From the NCBI GenBank assembly GCA_964550175.1, contig CAZJXP010000001.1:248001-312000 (forward strand): DNA of 64,000 bases. Direction: 5' to 3'. The notes below the pieces were generated by a model that was given only the letters and a program-made list of their open reading frames with translations, made no database searches and had not been told where the DNA came from. Shown piece by piece: positions 33,820-42,697 of the stretch; position 1 is the stretch's first letter; every line of letters begins with the position of its first letter. Source of the DNA: DSQK01 sp964550175. GTDB taxonomy: Archaea; Nanobdellota; Nanobdellia; Woesearchaeales; ARS49. The translations under genes and the position numbers were made by a program.

Positions 33820-34100
33820 TTCCCGCTCACGGCAGTCTTGACGAGATGCACGAGCGTCTTGTCCGAGTAGCGTTCGCCCTCTTCGATGCCGTTCAGCACC
33901 GGGACAAGCGCGTGGCGCGCCGCGTCAATCTGCTTCTGCGAATGCTGGCCGGAATAGATGAGCCGGCCGTACTCGCGCTCCCACCGCTGAAGCACTTCAG
34001 GCTCGGGAGGATGCGCGGCGTTCCATTCGACATGGTACACCCTTCCGTCCTCTGCCTTAAGATCAGAACGACTCAAGTACAAATTAAAGATGACCGTCAT
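33816..34100 (-). CDS. Small hypothetical protein of the SOD operon
   Basis: 94 residues beginning with strands VIFNLYLSRSDLKAEDGRVY, then helices with QKQIDAARHALVPVLNGIEE. No known family. It overlaps sod upstream and the 99-residue gene downstream by four bases each. Confidence 0.6.
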   Translation of the reverse strand: MTVIFNLYLSRSDLKAEDGRVYHVEWNAAHPPEPEVLQRWEREYGRLIYSGQHSQKQIDAARHALVPVLNGIEEGERYSDKTLVHLVKTAVSGK

Positions 34101-34678
34101 TGCTTCACCTGCGCGAAGAGCTTGTCGACTTCAGCCCAATCAATATTTTTTAAGATGGTCTCGATGTAGTCAGCGCGCTTCAGGTTGTAGTCAATCATGA
34201 ACGCGTGCTCGAACACGTCGATGCACAAAACCGGGACGCACGTCGCGAGATGACCGACATCGTGCTCGTTGACCCAGCAGTTGATGAACTTGTCCGTGGT
34301 CGGGTCGTAATACGTGATGGTCCAGCCGATGCCGCGCATCGTTCCTAATGCCTTTAACTCCTTGAGGTAGTTGTCCCACGAACCGAACTGCGCGACAATC
34401 TTGTCGTGCAGCTTGCCCTTCGCAGGCTTCGGGGATTTGCTCAGAATGCGGAAGAAAATCTCGTGCAACCGCATACCATTGAACTCCCAGCCGAAGCGTC
34501 GTTTGAGCTCGGCAAATTCGGGCGTGAAGGTTCCGTCCTTGACCATCTTCGCGATGGCGTCGACGAGCTTGTTGACGTTCGTGACATAGCCTTGGTACAG
34601 CGTGAAATGGTTCTTCATCAGCTGGTCGCTCAATCCTTGAATGCCCAACAGATGGTCGTAATTCTTCGGTTCGTACAT
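34097..34678 (-). CDS. sod: Iron/manganese superoxide dismutase
   Basis: 193 residues with the Fe/Mn-SOD fold and all four metal ligands: His24 (KNHFTLYQGY), His72 (LHEIFF), Asp154 and His158 (CIDVFEHAF). Metal choice cannot be read with confidence. It converts superoxide to oxygen and peroxide in the cytoplasm, so the organism meets oxygen at least at times. It leads an operon with two small unknown genes. Confidence 0.93.
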   Translation of the reverse strand: MYEPKNYDHLLGIQGLSDQLMKNHFTLYQGYVTNVNKLVDAIAKMVKDGTFTPEFAELKRRFGWEFNGMRLHEIFFRILSKSPKPAKGKLHDKIVAQFGSWDNYLKELKALGTMRGIGWTITYYDPTTDKFINCWVNEHDVGHLATCVPVLCIDVFEHAFMIDYNLKRADYIETILKNIDWAEVDKLFAQVKQ

Positions 34679-34737
34679 AGGAACACCCCGAAACTCGGGA
34701 AACCGTCCCTGTTTTTATAACTTGCGAACCCAGAAAA

Positions 34738-34950
34738 TCAGATTGAGACTGAAACAACATCAGGGGACTGCATTTCAGGATGGTCACGCAAGCACTCGAC
34801 ATACAGCTGTATCGCTTCCTTGATGTTGCGCAACGCCTCTGCGCGCGTTTTCCCCTGCGAAATGCAGCCGGGAAGCTCTGCGCACTCGGCAACAATGTAG
34901 CCGTCTTCGCCCGGCGTGAGCACTGCCGTGTATTTCTTCATCGAGTTCAC
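34738..34950 (-). CDS. HicB-like protein without a visible HicA partner
   Basis: 70 residues. YTAVLTPGEDGYIVAECAEL, then PGCISQGKTRAEALRNIKEA match the HicB partial RNase-H fold (antitoxin or regulatory). No C-terminal DNA-binding extension. HicA toxins are about 60 residues and usually adjacent, but neither neighbour fits, so this is an orphan. Confidence 0.82.
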   Translation of the reverse strand: MNSMKKYTAVLTPGEDGYIVAECAELPGCISQGKTRAEALRNIKEAIQLYVECLRDHPEMQSPDVVSVSI

Positions 34951-35024
34951 CTCAGAGTTTTGACAATATAAACATTTCTAGCAAATACGCAAAACTTTTA
35001 AACGCGAAACTTCGGCATGCAGTC

Positions 35025-35552
35025 ATGAAACGACTGCTCATCTTGATTTTGTTATTAACGGCCTGCGCGCCGATGAAGAACGTTGACGGGGAACAAACCA
35101 TGACAAATGTGCTTTTACAGACCACCAAAGGAGATATCACGATTCAATTGAACGACAAGATGGTTATTACCGCGGGAAACTTCAAGAAATTAGTCTCTGA
35201 AGGATTCTACGACAACACCATCTTTCATCGTGTGATTCCTGACTTCATGGTGCAAGGCGGCGACCCGAAAGGAACGGGCACGGGCGGACCGGGCTACGAG
35301 ATTAAGGACGAGTTTTTGCCCGGCAACGCGAACAACCGCGGCACGATATCGATGGCGAACGCAGGCCCTAATACTGGAGGGTCGCAGTTCTTCATCAACG
35401 TCGCGAACAACAATTTCCTGGACACGAAGCATCCTGTTTTCGGCAAAGTCACAAAGGGAATGGACGTAGTTGACGCGATCGTGAACTCCGAACGCGACAG
35501 AAACGACAAGCCGTTGGAAACGATTAAGATTGTGAAGGCGACGATAATATAA
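35025..35552 (+). CDS. Lipoprotein cyclophilin-type peptidyl-prolyl isomerase
   Basis: 175 residues. The signal peptide ends in a lipobox (LLLTAC, Cys14), so this cyclophilin is predicted on the outer face of the membrane. The catalytic domain (28-175) has FHRVIPDFMVQGGDPKGTGT (catalytic Arg of FHRVI), GTISMANAGPNTGGSQFFI and HPVFGKVTKGMDVVDAI. It accelerates proline isomerisation of secreted proteins. A TTTTAAACG box at about 34989-34997 gives a short or leaderless transcript. Confidence 0.92.
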   Translation: MKRLLILILLLTACAPMKNVDGEQTMTNVLLQTTKGDITIQLNDKMVITAGNFKKLVSEGFYDNTIFHRVIPDFMVQGGDPKGTGTGGPGYEIKDEFLPGNANNRGTISMANAGPNTGGSQFFINVANNNFLDTKHPVFGKVTKGMDVVDAIVNSERDRNDKPLETIKIVKATII

Positions 35553-35556
35553 CTTT

Positions 35557-36426
35557 ATGCCAATCGAATCGAATAGTCCGCACTCAGCACCAAAATCAAC
35601 GTGGCCACTATTTCGACATTGGAAACAAAGTCCTTCATTTAGAGCACAAACAAAAATAGGGCTCATAAGTGGAGTTATTTTCTTCATTGCGGGACTATTT
35701 GCATCCCCCGTAGTAACTCCCTTCGTCGCACACATTTTTGAAGTTGAAAAACAAATAGTCATCACTATTGCGCGCAGTTATCTTATCGATGATTATGAAA
35801 AATATCCAACATATGAGCACGTATTTTTTGTAACTGGCTGCGGAACCAGAAATCTCGTATTCATGCGTAACGGAGAATATCCTGAGCAGCTTCAACAGCA
35901 AGTATTATTTTTGGGCACAACTAAAATTTGTCCTAATTGCACTCAATTTAACACTGCATTTTATAATGTTGGAAAACCGTTTAAAAATAATCTGTTTTTC
36001 CGATTTAAAAGCTCTAGTAAATTTGAATTTGATGAAGGAAGCCCTGAAGTAACCATTAGACAAAACGTAGATGCTATTCAACCTAATTTTATAATTGAAA
36101 TACTTGGCGGGATTAAACCTGTTACGGATTTAATTCATTTCAGTGGGCATATTACCCGAGTTGGTTCAATTAACACCACATGTAATGATGTTGAAAAAGA
36201 TAATTGTATTTTTGTAAAGTATGATGTTGCTGTTCTAAAAAATCAGAGCAGGATTGATAAGTTTTTTGCCGAAAATATGATCAAAGAACCACTATATGAT
36301 CCTCATGGCATGCTTGAATACCAACTGAATGAACATAATGAATTTAAACTGGGGAATGCCAGTTTTTTTACTGAATTATGTAAACCGAGCGAAAAACTGG
36401 ACTTACAGTCAAAACAAATTAGTTAA
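35557..36426 (+). CDS. Single-pass membrane protein of unknown function, AT-rich gene
   Basis: 289 residues. A polar N-terminus, one membrane helix (about 33-54), then an extracytoplasmic beta-rich domain with cysteine pairs (TGCGTRN near 95; ICPNCTQ near 124; NTTCND near 207). The base composition is clearly more AT-rich than both neighbours, which suggests separate origin. It follows the cyclophilin gene by four bases and converges on pduO with a four-base overlap. Function unknown. Confidence 0.6.
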   Translation: MPIESNSPHSAPKSTWPLFRHWKQSPSFRAQTKIGLISGVIFFIAGLFASPVVTPFVAHIFEVEKQIVITIARSYLIDDYEKYPTYEHVFFVTGCGTRNLVFMRNGEYPEQLQQQVLFLGTTKICPNCTQFNTAFYNVGKPFKNNLFFRFKSSSKFEFDEGSPEVTIRQNVDAIQPNFIIEILGGIKPVTDLIHFSGHITRVGSINTTCNDVEKDNCIFVKYDVAVLKNQSRIDKFFAENMIKEPLYDPHGMLEYQLNEHNEFKLGNASFFTELCKPSEKLDLQSKQIS

Positions 36427-36935
36427 TACCTCGGCGCACTTTCTTCGACTTTCCTATTTTCGTATCGTGCGAGAACGAACAATAATGAGGATAGTCGATT
36501 CAGATATTTCAGCAGTTCCGGATTGACGCGAACCGTTTCGGACAGTCGCAAGCAGGATCGTTCCGCTCGGCGACAGACGGCGCGAGCCAAGTGAATGAAA
36601 CACGCGGATTTGGTGCCGTTCGGCAACAAGAACGTGGTCTGTTTCTGCACCAACGTCGCGAAATGGTCGATCGCCTTCTCTAATTGAATGATGTGAGCGT
36701 CGGTGACCTGCACTTTTGCGGTGTTGGCCAATTCTGCGCCGACCGTGAACAGAAGATTCTGAGCTTTTACTATTTCTTGTCTGACGTGCCCGTCGTCCGT
36801 GTGCGCCAACGCGACGCCTAAGGCCGCGTTCGTCTCGTCAACGTCGCCGATGGCTTCGATTCTCGGATCGGTCTTCTTCAACCGTCCACCGACAAACCCA
36901 GTCTCGCCCGCGTCCCCTGTTTTAGTGTAGTACAT
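36423..36935 (-). CDS. pduO: PduO-type cob(I)alamin adenosyltransferase
   Basis: 170 residues. The N-terminal ATP loop YTKTGDAGETGFVGGRLKKT, then DPRIEAIGDVDETNAALG and the C-terminal RAVCRRAERSCLRL motif define PduO/MMAB enzymes. It makes adenosylcobalamin from ATP and reduced cobalamin. It is the last gene of the nrdR-nrdJ operon, directly supplying the cofactor that class II RNR needs. The start shares one base with the preceding stop. Confidence 0.93.
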   Translation of the reverse strand: MYYTKTGDAGETGFVGGRLKKTDPRIEAIGDVDETNAALGVALAHTDDGHVRQEIVKAQNLLFTVGAELANTAKVQVTDAHIIQLEKAIDHFATLVQKQTTFLLPNGTKSACFIHLARAVCRRAERSCLRLSETVRVNPELLKYLNRLSSLLFVLARYENRKVEESAPRY

Positions 36936-37276
36936 TAGTGCAAATACCCCTGAATCAATCCTAGTGTGTACGCAACGACCTTCTCATGCTCCCCTTCCCA
37001 GTGCGGCGGAACGCTGCGTTCAGCGATAAACCCCACATTCATGAGAATATCCGTCGCAGCCTCGGCAAGAATGCGCGCCTCAAGCATGTCGTTCGTTTTC
37101 AGACAGTGATCCCGAATCGGCTCCAACATGTCGTCACCATACTCCAGCAACCAACGATAGCCCTCGCAGTCTTTGCGACGAGCCATATCCCCGTTATGCT
37201 GAAAAGTCGCAGCATGTTGGTCTAACAGCTTGAACGCAATCGCAAATTTTTCGCAGGACGATTCGCTCAACTGCAC
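36935..37276 (-). CDS. Unknown small protein of the nrd operon
   Basis: 113 residues from a GTG at 37276 that overlaps the nrdJ stop by ten bases; the longer open frame further upstream is a shadow of nrdJ. Helical, with His and acidic residues (LLDQHAATFQHNGDMARRKD, then GYRWLLEYGDDMLEPIRDH), compatible with a four-helix bundle. No family recognised. Its place between the B12-dependent RNR and its cofactor enzyme suggests a role in RNR function or cobalamin handling. Confidence 0.6.
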   Translation of the reverse strand: MQLSESSCEKFAIAFKLLDQHAATFQHNGDMARRKDCEGYRWLLEYGDDMLEPIRDHCLKTNDMLEARILAEAATDILMNVGFIAERSVPPHWEGEHEKVVAYTLGLIQGYLH

Positions 37277-40200
37277 CCCATTGAATTCCCGCAGTTCAGG
37301 CACTTGTAGCACGAACCGTTTCTTACAGTCACGTGGCCGCAGGAAGAGCAAGCGGGCGCGTCACCCATCATCTTGCCCATCGACTGCTGGAAGCCCGAGA
37401 CGTCGCTTTCCATCTTCGGAGCCTCGTAGTTCGTCAATGCAGCCTGGACGTCGACCTGCTGCGCGACGGGACCGGGGCCTTCGCTGATCTTGACTTCGTC
37501 CATCGTGGTCGGCTTGACGTGCAAAAAGTCCGTTCGGCCAAGATATTCGAATCCCAAGATTCGGAACACCAAGTCGATAATCGACGTGCACATGCGGATG
37601 TTCGGATGGTCGGTCATGCCGTTCGGCTCGAAGCGTGTGAAGGTGAACTTCTCCACGAACTTCTCCAACGGAACGCCGTACTGCAATCCAATCGACACGG
37701 CAATCGCGAAGCAGTTCACGAGTGAACGATACGCGGCGCCTTCCTTGTGCATGTCGATGAAAATCTCGCCGATCTTGCCGTTGTCGTACTCGCCCGTGCG
37801 GAGGAAAATCTTGTGCCCCGCAACGGTCGACTCGATGGTGATGCCCTTTCGCTTAACAGGCAATCCGAGCTTCTCGCCGTGCTTCAACCCAGTGTATTCC
37901 TGCATGACCACGGTCGGCTCGACCTTCGCATCCGCCTTTGAGTCTGATTTCGTGTTCAAGGGTTGCGACGCCTTGCAACCATCTCTATACAACGCAATCG
38001 CTTTGAGTCCCAATCGCCAGCCTTCGACGTAGATCTTCTCGATTTCTTCCACGGTCGTGCTGTTCGGGATGTTGACCGTCTTCGAGATGGCGCCCGAGAT
38101 GAACGGCTGCACGGCCGCCATCATCTTGATGTGCCCCATCGGGTCGATGAATCGCTTGCCGATGCCGCAGACGTTTGCGCAGTCGAACACGGCCGCGTGC
38201 TCCGGGTTCAAGCCCGGAGCTCCTTCAAGCGTCTGAGCTCCTTCGATGAACACCTTCGCCTCGTCAATCTGCTCCTTGCTCAATCCCTTGTTGATGAGCG
38301 TCTTCGGGTTGATGTGCGGGGTCCAGTCCGTCCACGTCTTGGCCTTTTGCACGGCCTCTTCGGCTTCGCGCACTTGGTCGGGAGTGAAGCCCATCTTGAG
38401 CAGCGCCTCGTGATGCACGTGCGGCGCCCCCTCGAACGTGTTGTGGCCCAACACATACTCGAGCATCTCGCCCATGTCGTCCTCGGAATAGCCCAACGAC
38501 CGCAAGGCGCGGATGATGCTGTTGTTGACAATCTTGAAGTATCCGCCGCCCGCGAGCTTCTTCCACTTGACGAGCGCGAATTCGGGCTCGACGCCCGTGG
38601 TGTCGCAATCCATCAGCAGTCCGATGGTTCCGGTCGGCGCGATGACGGTGGCTTGCGCGTTTCGGTAGCCGTACTTTTCGCCCAACTCGACCGCGTGGTC
38701 CCAGTCTTCTCTCGCGGCCTTGAGCAAATCCGCCGGGCAGAAACGGACGTCCAACTGGTACGCCGCGTCACGGTGCTTGCGCATCACGCGCAAACAAGGC
38801 TCCTTGTTCTTCGCATAGCCCGGGAACGGTCCCTTGACCGCGGCCATTTCGGCCGACGCGAGGTACGCGTGACCGGTCATGATTGCGGTCAATGCGGCAG
38901 CGATTGCTCGGCCCTTATCCGAGTCGTACGGCACGCCTTGGACCATCAATAACGTCCCGAGGTTTGCGTAACCGAGTCCTAAGGTTCGGTAATCGTGGCT
39001 GTTCTGCGCGATCTGCTGCGTCGGGTACGATGACAAATCAACAAGAATTTCCTGCGCGACGAAGAACGTACGACACGCGTGGCGGTAGCCTTCGATGTCG
39101 AAGACGCCATCATCGCTCAAGAATTTCATCAAATTAACGCTTGATAAGTTGCATGCCGTGTCGTCCAAGAACATGTATTCCGAGCACGGGTTCGACGCGT
39201 TGATGCGGCCGGTGTTCGAGCACGTGTGCCAGTCATTGATGGTCGTGTCCAATTGCACGCCCGGGTCGGCGCACGCCCACGCGGCGTCAGCGATCTTGCG
39301 CATCATGAATTTAGCATCATATTCCTTCGCGACCTTGCCGTTCGTTCGCCACTTCGTCGCGAACGTGCTACCGGTCAAGTAGGCGTTCATGAATTCGTCC
39401 GACAATCGGACGCTGTTGTTCGAGTTCTGGCCCGCGACGGTCGCGTAGGCTTCGCCGTTGAAGTCTGCCGGGAATCCGCCGTGCTCGATCAAAATCTTGG
39501 CCTTCTTCTCCTCATTCGCCTTCCATTCCACAAACGAAAGGATGTCCGGGTGGTCGATGTCCAAGCAGACCATCTTGGCCGCTCGACGAGTCGTTCCGCC
39601 GGACTTGATCGCGCCCGCGCCGGTGTCAAAGACTTTCAAGAAGCTCATCAATCCTGAACTGGTGCCGCCGCCGGACAACTTCTCGCCCGAGCCTCGCAAC
39701 TTGGAAAAGTTCGTGCCGGTGCCGGAGCCGTACTTGAAGACCGTGGCTTCCTGGCCTAAGAGACTGAAAATGTTCCGGATGTCGTCCTGCACGCTTTGGA
39801 TAAAGCAAGCCGAGCACTGCGGACGCTGGTAGGCGTTCGCCATGACGTCGATCTTGTTCGTCTGGAAGTTCCAGCCGAAGTTTCCCGCGCTGCCGAGAAT
39901 GCCGTACTGGTGGAACAATCCGCAGTTGAACCAGACGGGCGAGTTGAACGCGCCGCGTTGGGTAAGAAGCATATACGCCAATTCGTCCTCGAACGTGTCG
40001 GCCATCTCCTTGCCGCGGAAGTAACCGTGCTCCTCGCCATAGGTGCGGATGGTGTGAGCGATTCGGTAGACGACCTGCTTGACGTTGATTTCGGAATCCG
40101 TTCCCGGAACGCCGGCCTTTCGGAAATACTTTGAAACGACGATGTCGGTGGCGAGCTGAGACCAGGTCTTGGGGACTTCGACGTCCTTCATCTCGAACAC

Positions 40201-40329
40201 GATGCGGCCGTCCGGCTCCTTGATGACGCTGGAGCGCTTATCGTACTCGACCATGTCGTACGGGCTCGTGCCCGAAGTGAACTTTCGCTGCACAATCAAT
40301 CCCGGAGTCTCAACTGTTACTTGCACCAT
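37267..40329 (-). CDS. nrdJ: Class II (adenosylcobalamin-dependent) ribonucleotide reductase
   Basis: 1020 residues from the ATG at 40329, preceded by GAGGTG; a GTG nine bases upstream is less likely. Catalytic elements are intact: first cysteine in QCSACFIQ (about 172-175), NPCSE (about 380-384), CNLSS, phosphate loop APTGTIGLL, and a C-terminal cysteine-rich redox tail (CSSCGHVTVRNGSCYKC, then CLNC-type residues). There is no N-terminal ATP cone. It makes deoxynucleotides without oxygen requirement, using B12. Cotranscribed with nrdR and pduO. Confidence 0.95.
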   Translation of the reverse strand: MVQVTVETPGLIVQRKFTSGTSPYDMVEYDKRSSVIKEPDGRIVFEMKDVEVPKTWSQLATDIVVSKYFRKAGVPGTDSEINVKQVVYRIAHTIRTYGEEHGYFRGKEMADTFEDELAYMLLTQRGAFNSPVWFNCGLFHQYGILGSAGNFGWNFQTNKIDVMANAYQRPQCSACFIQSVQDDIRNIFSLLGQEATVFKYGSGTGTNFSKLRGSGEKLSGGGTSSGLMSFLKVFDTGAGAIKSGGTTRRAAKMVCLDIDHPDILSFVEWKANEEKKAKILIEHGGFPADFNGEAYATVAGQNSNNSVRLSDEFMNAYLTGSTFATKWRTNGKVAKEYDAKFMMRKIADAAWACADPGVQLDTTINDWHTCSNTGRINASNPCSEYMFLDDTACNLSSVNLMKFLSDDGVFDIEGYRHACRTFFVAQEILVDLSSYPTQQIAQNSHDYRTLGLGYANLGTLLMVQGVPYDSDKGRAIAAALTAIMTGHAYLASAEMAAVKGPFPGYAKNKEPCLRVMRKHRDAAYQLDVRFCPADLLKAAREDWDHAVELGEKYGYRNAQATVIAPTGTIGLLMDCDTTGVEPEFALVKWKKLAGGGYFKIVNNSIIRALRSLGYSEDDMGEMLEYVLGHNTFEGAPHVHHEALLKMGFTPDQVREAEEAVQKAKTWTDWTPHINPKTLINKGLSKEQIDEAKVFIEGAQTLEGAPGLNPEHAAVFDCANVCGIGKRFIDPMGHIKMMAAVQPFISGAISKTVNIPNSTTVEEIEKIYVEGWRLGLKAIALYRDGCKASQPLNTKSDSKADAKVEPTVVMQEYTGLKHGEKLGLPVKRKGITIESTVAGHKIFLRTGEYDNGKIGEIFIDMHKEGAAYRSLVNCFAIAVSIGLQYGVPLEKFVEKFTFTRFEPNGMTDHPNIRMCTSIIDLVFRILGFEYLGRTDFLHVKPTTMDEVKISEGPGPVAQQVDVQAALTNYEAPKMESDVSGFQQSMGKMMGDAPACSSCGHVTVRNGSCYKCLNCGNSMGCS

Positions 40330-40339
40330 TACTCGCACC

Positions 40340-40795
40340 TCATTTTTCTTTCTTCAGCATATTGATTTCTTTCTCGAACTGGGCCAAATCCCTGAATGAG
40401 CGGTACACGCTGGCGTAGCGCACATACGCGACTTGGTCTAATGTTTTCAGTTGCGCCATGACTAATTCTCCGACTTTCTTCGACGAAATTTCCTGCCGGT
40501 CGCCCTTGCGCAACGACGCTTCGATCGCCGCGACGCTGGCCTCGATCTTTTCCCGGCCGATGGGACGCTTTTCGCACGCCTTGAAGAAGCCACGCATGAG
40601 CTTTTCCTTGTTGAACGGCTCTCGCCTGCCATCTTTCTTCACGACCGACAAGTCGACCGATTCCAGATGCTCGTACGTCGTAAATCGCTTCTCGCAATCG
40701 AGGCATTCCCTTCTGCGACGGGTTTCCGAGGAGTCGGACGTCTCGCGGCTGTCCACCACTTTCGACTCGGGATGCAAACAAAACGGGCATTTCAT
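40340..40795 (-). CDS. nrdR: NrdR transcriptional regulator
   Basis: 151 residues. A zinc ribbon (CPFC...CLDC, 3-34) and an ATP cone (KKDGRREPFNKEKLMRGFFK onward, about 52-140) give the exact NrdR architecture and length. NrdR senses ATP/dATP and represses RNR genes at tandem boxes. It is common in bacteria and unusual in archaea. It sits immediately upstream of nrdJ (about ten bases). Confidence 0.95.
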   Translation of the reverse strand: MKCPFCLHPESKVVDSRETSDSSETRRRRECLDCEKRFTTYEHLESVDLSVVKKDGRREPFNKEKLMRGFFKACEKRPIGREKIEASVAAIEASLRKGDRQEISSKKVGELVMAQLKTLDQVAYVRYASVYRSFRDLAQFEKEINMLKKEK

Positions 40796-40798
40796 TGG

Positions 40799-40915
40799 TC
40801 ATAGTTCTCGAAAAGAAATTTCGTTGCACAACTTATTGGGCATACTTATGCGACGGTCTCCGACGAGCCCGACGGCAGAAAAAACACCATTAGTTGTGGT
40901 CTCCCCTCTTTTCAT
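40799..40915 (-). CDS. Short ORF (38 codons) leading the nrd operon
   Basis: Reading from ATG 40915 to TGA 40799 gives a 38-residue peptide starting MKRGETTTNGVFSAVGLVGD and ending NEISFREL. The ATG lies about 26-30 bases after the TATA box at 40941-40950, exactly where a leaderless transcript would begin, and the stop is three bases before the nrdR ATG. It could be a leader peptide or a small protein. No homologue known to me. Confidence 0.5.
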   Translation of the reverse strand: MKRGETTTNGVFSAVGLVGDRRISMPNKLCNEISFREL

Positions 40916-40916
40916 T

Positions 40917-40956
40917 CCACAATCATTCTGTTTTTAATCATTTATATATATTGTGG
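40917..40956. promoter_or_regulatory. nrdR: nrd operon promoter with inverted repeat
   Basis: CCACAAT (40917-40923) and ATTGTGG (40950-40956) are perfect inverted repeats flanking a TATA box (TTTATATATA, 40941-40950). ATATATTGTGG matches half of the NrdR-box pattern known from bacteria (CACWATATATWGTG). NrdR autoregulation here is therefore plausible. Confidence 0.55.
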
Positions 40957-41029
40957 TTGTGCAAGAATATGGTTTCAAGACTGAAATGAAATGTTCACTG
41001 GAGAGTCATTCTTTCCGTAGTGAAAATAA

Positions 41030-41734
41030 TCATTTCGCCAGCTTCCACAGCAGCTCGAAGTACGCCTGATACGTCTGCGCGACATCCTTGTTCTTGATGA
41101 GAATAGCAACGGGCTCGGCACTCCACATAATAATCGCGACCTTGTCGCCGTAGATGTTCGTGCTTACGGGGGAAGCGAACTCGTCCGGCAGATGGCGGAC
41201 CTCACCGAGCGGGATGGGCTCCAGGTTTGTGCGCTTACCCGCGTAGATAAGATGAAGCTTGATCTTTTTCGCGACTCGCTTGGTCGTGTAATGCCCGAGA
41301 TAATACTTCAGGATTTCCGGGGCGTTCTTGGCCGCGCCCATGATGAACACGTCCTTGCCCACGACTAACTGGTCCTCGAAAATAGTCTTGATTCCTTCCA
41401 CGCCGCGGTAAAAGACGGTTTCCTGTTTTTGCTTGGCTTCGTCGAACTTTGATTTGAGCGTGGGTAAAATGTTGTTTATGCCTTGTTCTGTCTGTTTCGC
41501 CAATTCCGAGAGCCGTTGCGGGTCTGCTGGAGTGTAGAACCGCTTGTCGTTCTCCTTGATGTAAGAAACTAAACCCTTCTCGATTAATCGCTCTAGCGCG
41601 TCGTAGACGCTCCTTCGGTGGATGCCGGTCTTCCGCGAGATGATGCCTGCCTGCGCTCGCCCTAAATCGATCAACGTGACGTAGATTTTCGCTTCGGTTG
41701 ACGTGAGTCCTAATGGCACCAGCTTTTCGAACAT
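41030..41734 (-). CDS. TrmB-family transcriptional regulator
   Basis: 234 residues from the ATG at 41734; the much longer open frame upstream runs antisense through ogg and is not a gene. The winged helix (1-70) has LGLTSTEAKIYVTLIDLGRA, then IHRRSVYDALERLIEKGLVS. The C-domain (95-234) is the effector/PLD-like domain (VFYRGVEGIKTIFEDQL). TrmB proteins usually respond to sugars. ATTATATATC (about 41754-41763) gives a leaderless start. Confidence 0.9.
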   Translation of the reverse strand: MFEKLVPLGLTSTEAKIYVTLIDLGRAQAGIISRKTGIHRRSVYDALERLIEKGLVSYIKENDKRFYTPADPQRLSELAKQTEQGINNILPTLKSKFDEAKQKQETVFYRGVEGIKTIFEDQLVVGKDVFIMGAAKNAPEILKYYLGHYTTKRVAKKIKLHLIYAGKRTNLEPIPLGEVRHLPDEFASPVSTNIYGDKVAIIMWSAEPVAILIKNKDVAQTYQAYFELLWKLAK

Positions 41735-41785
41735 GAGGGAATGAGATTCCCACAGATATATAATTGTGCCGTCTGAGTTCCTTTC

Positions 41786-41880
41786 ACGTTGCTCTCCCAG
41801 GCAGTTATTGTAGAGTTTCGGCCATAATTCTAGATACAATGGAGCCACTACTTCCAAACTGGGCGGTAAAAAGTTAACTT
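41786..41880. repeat. Dispersed palindrome, copy F
   Basis: The left end is ACGTTGCTCTCCCAGGCAGT and the right end is CCAAACTGGGCGGTAAAAAG. It occupies the divergent region between trmB and ogg, between the two promoters. Confidence 0.7.
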
Positions 41881-41923
41881 TGACATGATAAACTTTAAGT
41901 AGCTCGCGCAACGAAGCCAGACC

Positions 41924-42697
41924 ATGAACATCACAGTCAAGGACTTCAACCTCGCGGACACGGTCGAGTCCGGCCAACTGTTCCGCTGGGAGAAGAAAGG
42001 AAACGGCTATGTTATCCGCAACGGCGGGAAATCGTTCTACGCCGAACAGGAAAATCCGAAGACGCTCTCGTTCGACGGCGTCGATGAGCCGTTCATCCGC
42101 GAATTCTTCGACCTCAGCACGGACTACGGCAAGATAAAGAAGACGATTTCGGCTGAAAAGCTCGCGCCCATCATCGAAAAGCATCCCGGCATAAGGATCG
42201 TCAGGCAAGACCCTTGGGAATGCACCATCGGGTTCATCTGCAGCTCGAACTCGAACATCACGCGCATACGGAACAACATGAACTCGCTGACGACGTGTTT
42301 CGGCAAAGGACATGTGTTCCCGATGCCGTCGGACATCAAACAAGGAGCAAAGCTCGACAGCTGCAGACTCGGCTACCGGGCGGAGTACGTGCGCAGCATC
42401 AGCAAGCAAATAACCCCGGAATTCCTGCACTCGCTCAAAAATGAAAATTATGCAAACGCGAAAGAAAAACTGATGGAATTGCCCGGTATCGGCCCGAAAG
42501 TCGCGGACTGCATCTGTTTGTTCGCGCTTGGGTTCACGGAGGCGTTCCCGGTAGACACACACATCCAGCAGGCGATGGCCGCGATGTACGGCGTCGAAAA
42601 AGAGAAGGAAATTCGGGCGTTCGCGGCGAAGAAATGGGGCAAGCTCGCGGGCTACGCACAGCAGTACATCTTCCACTGGCGGAGAACAACATCGTAA
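41924..42697 (+). CDS. ogg: 8-oxoguanine DNA glycosylase/AP lyase (Ogg1-like)
   Basis: 257 residues. The N-terminal DFNLADTVESGQLFRWEKKG block, QDPWECTIGFICSSNSNITR and the helix-hairpin-helix ELPGIGPKVADCICLFALGF identify the Ogg1/AlkA-like family. Lys192 and Asp211 (FPVDTHIQQ) are the catalytic lysine and aspartate of a bifunctional glycosylase. It removes oxidised guanine and nicks the strand. It overlaps the endonuclease III gene, so two base-excision-repair enzymes are produced together. Confidence 0.92.
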   Translation: MNITVKDFNLADTVESGQLFRWEKKGNGYVIRNGGKSFYAEQENPKTLSFDGVDEPFIREFFDLSTDYGKIKKTISAEKLAPIIEKHPGIRIVRQDPWECTIGFICSSNSNITRIRNNMNSLTTCFGKGHVFPMPSDIKQGAKLDSCRLGYRAEYVRSISKQITPEFLHSLKNENYANAKEKLMELPGIGPKVADCICLFALGFTEAFPVDTHIQQAMAAMYGVEKEKEIRAFAAKKWGKLAGYAQQYIFHWRRTTS

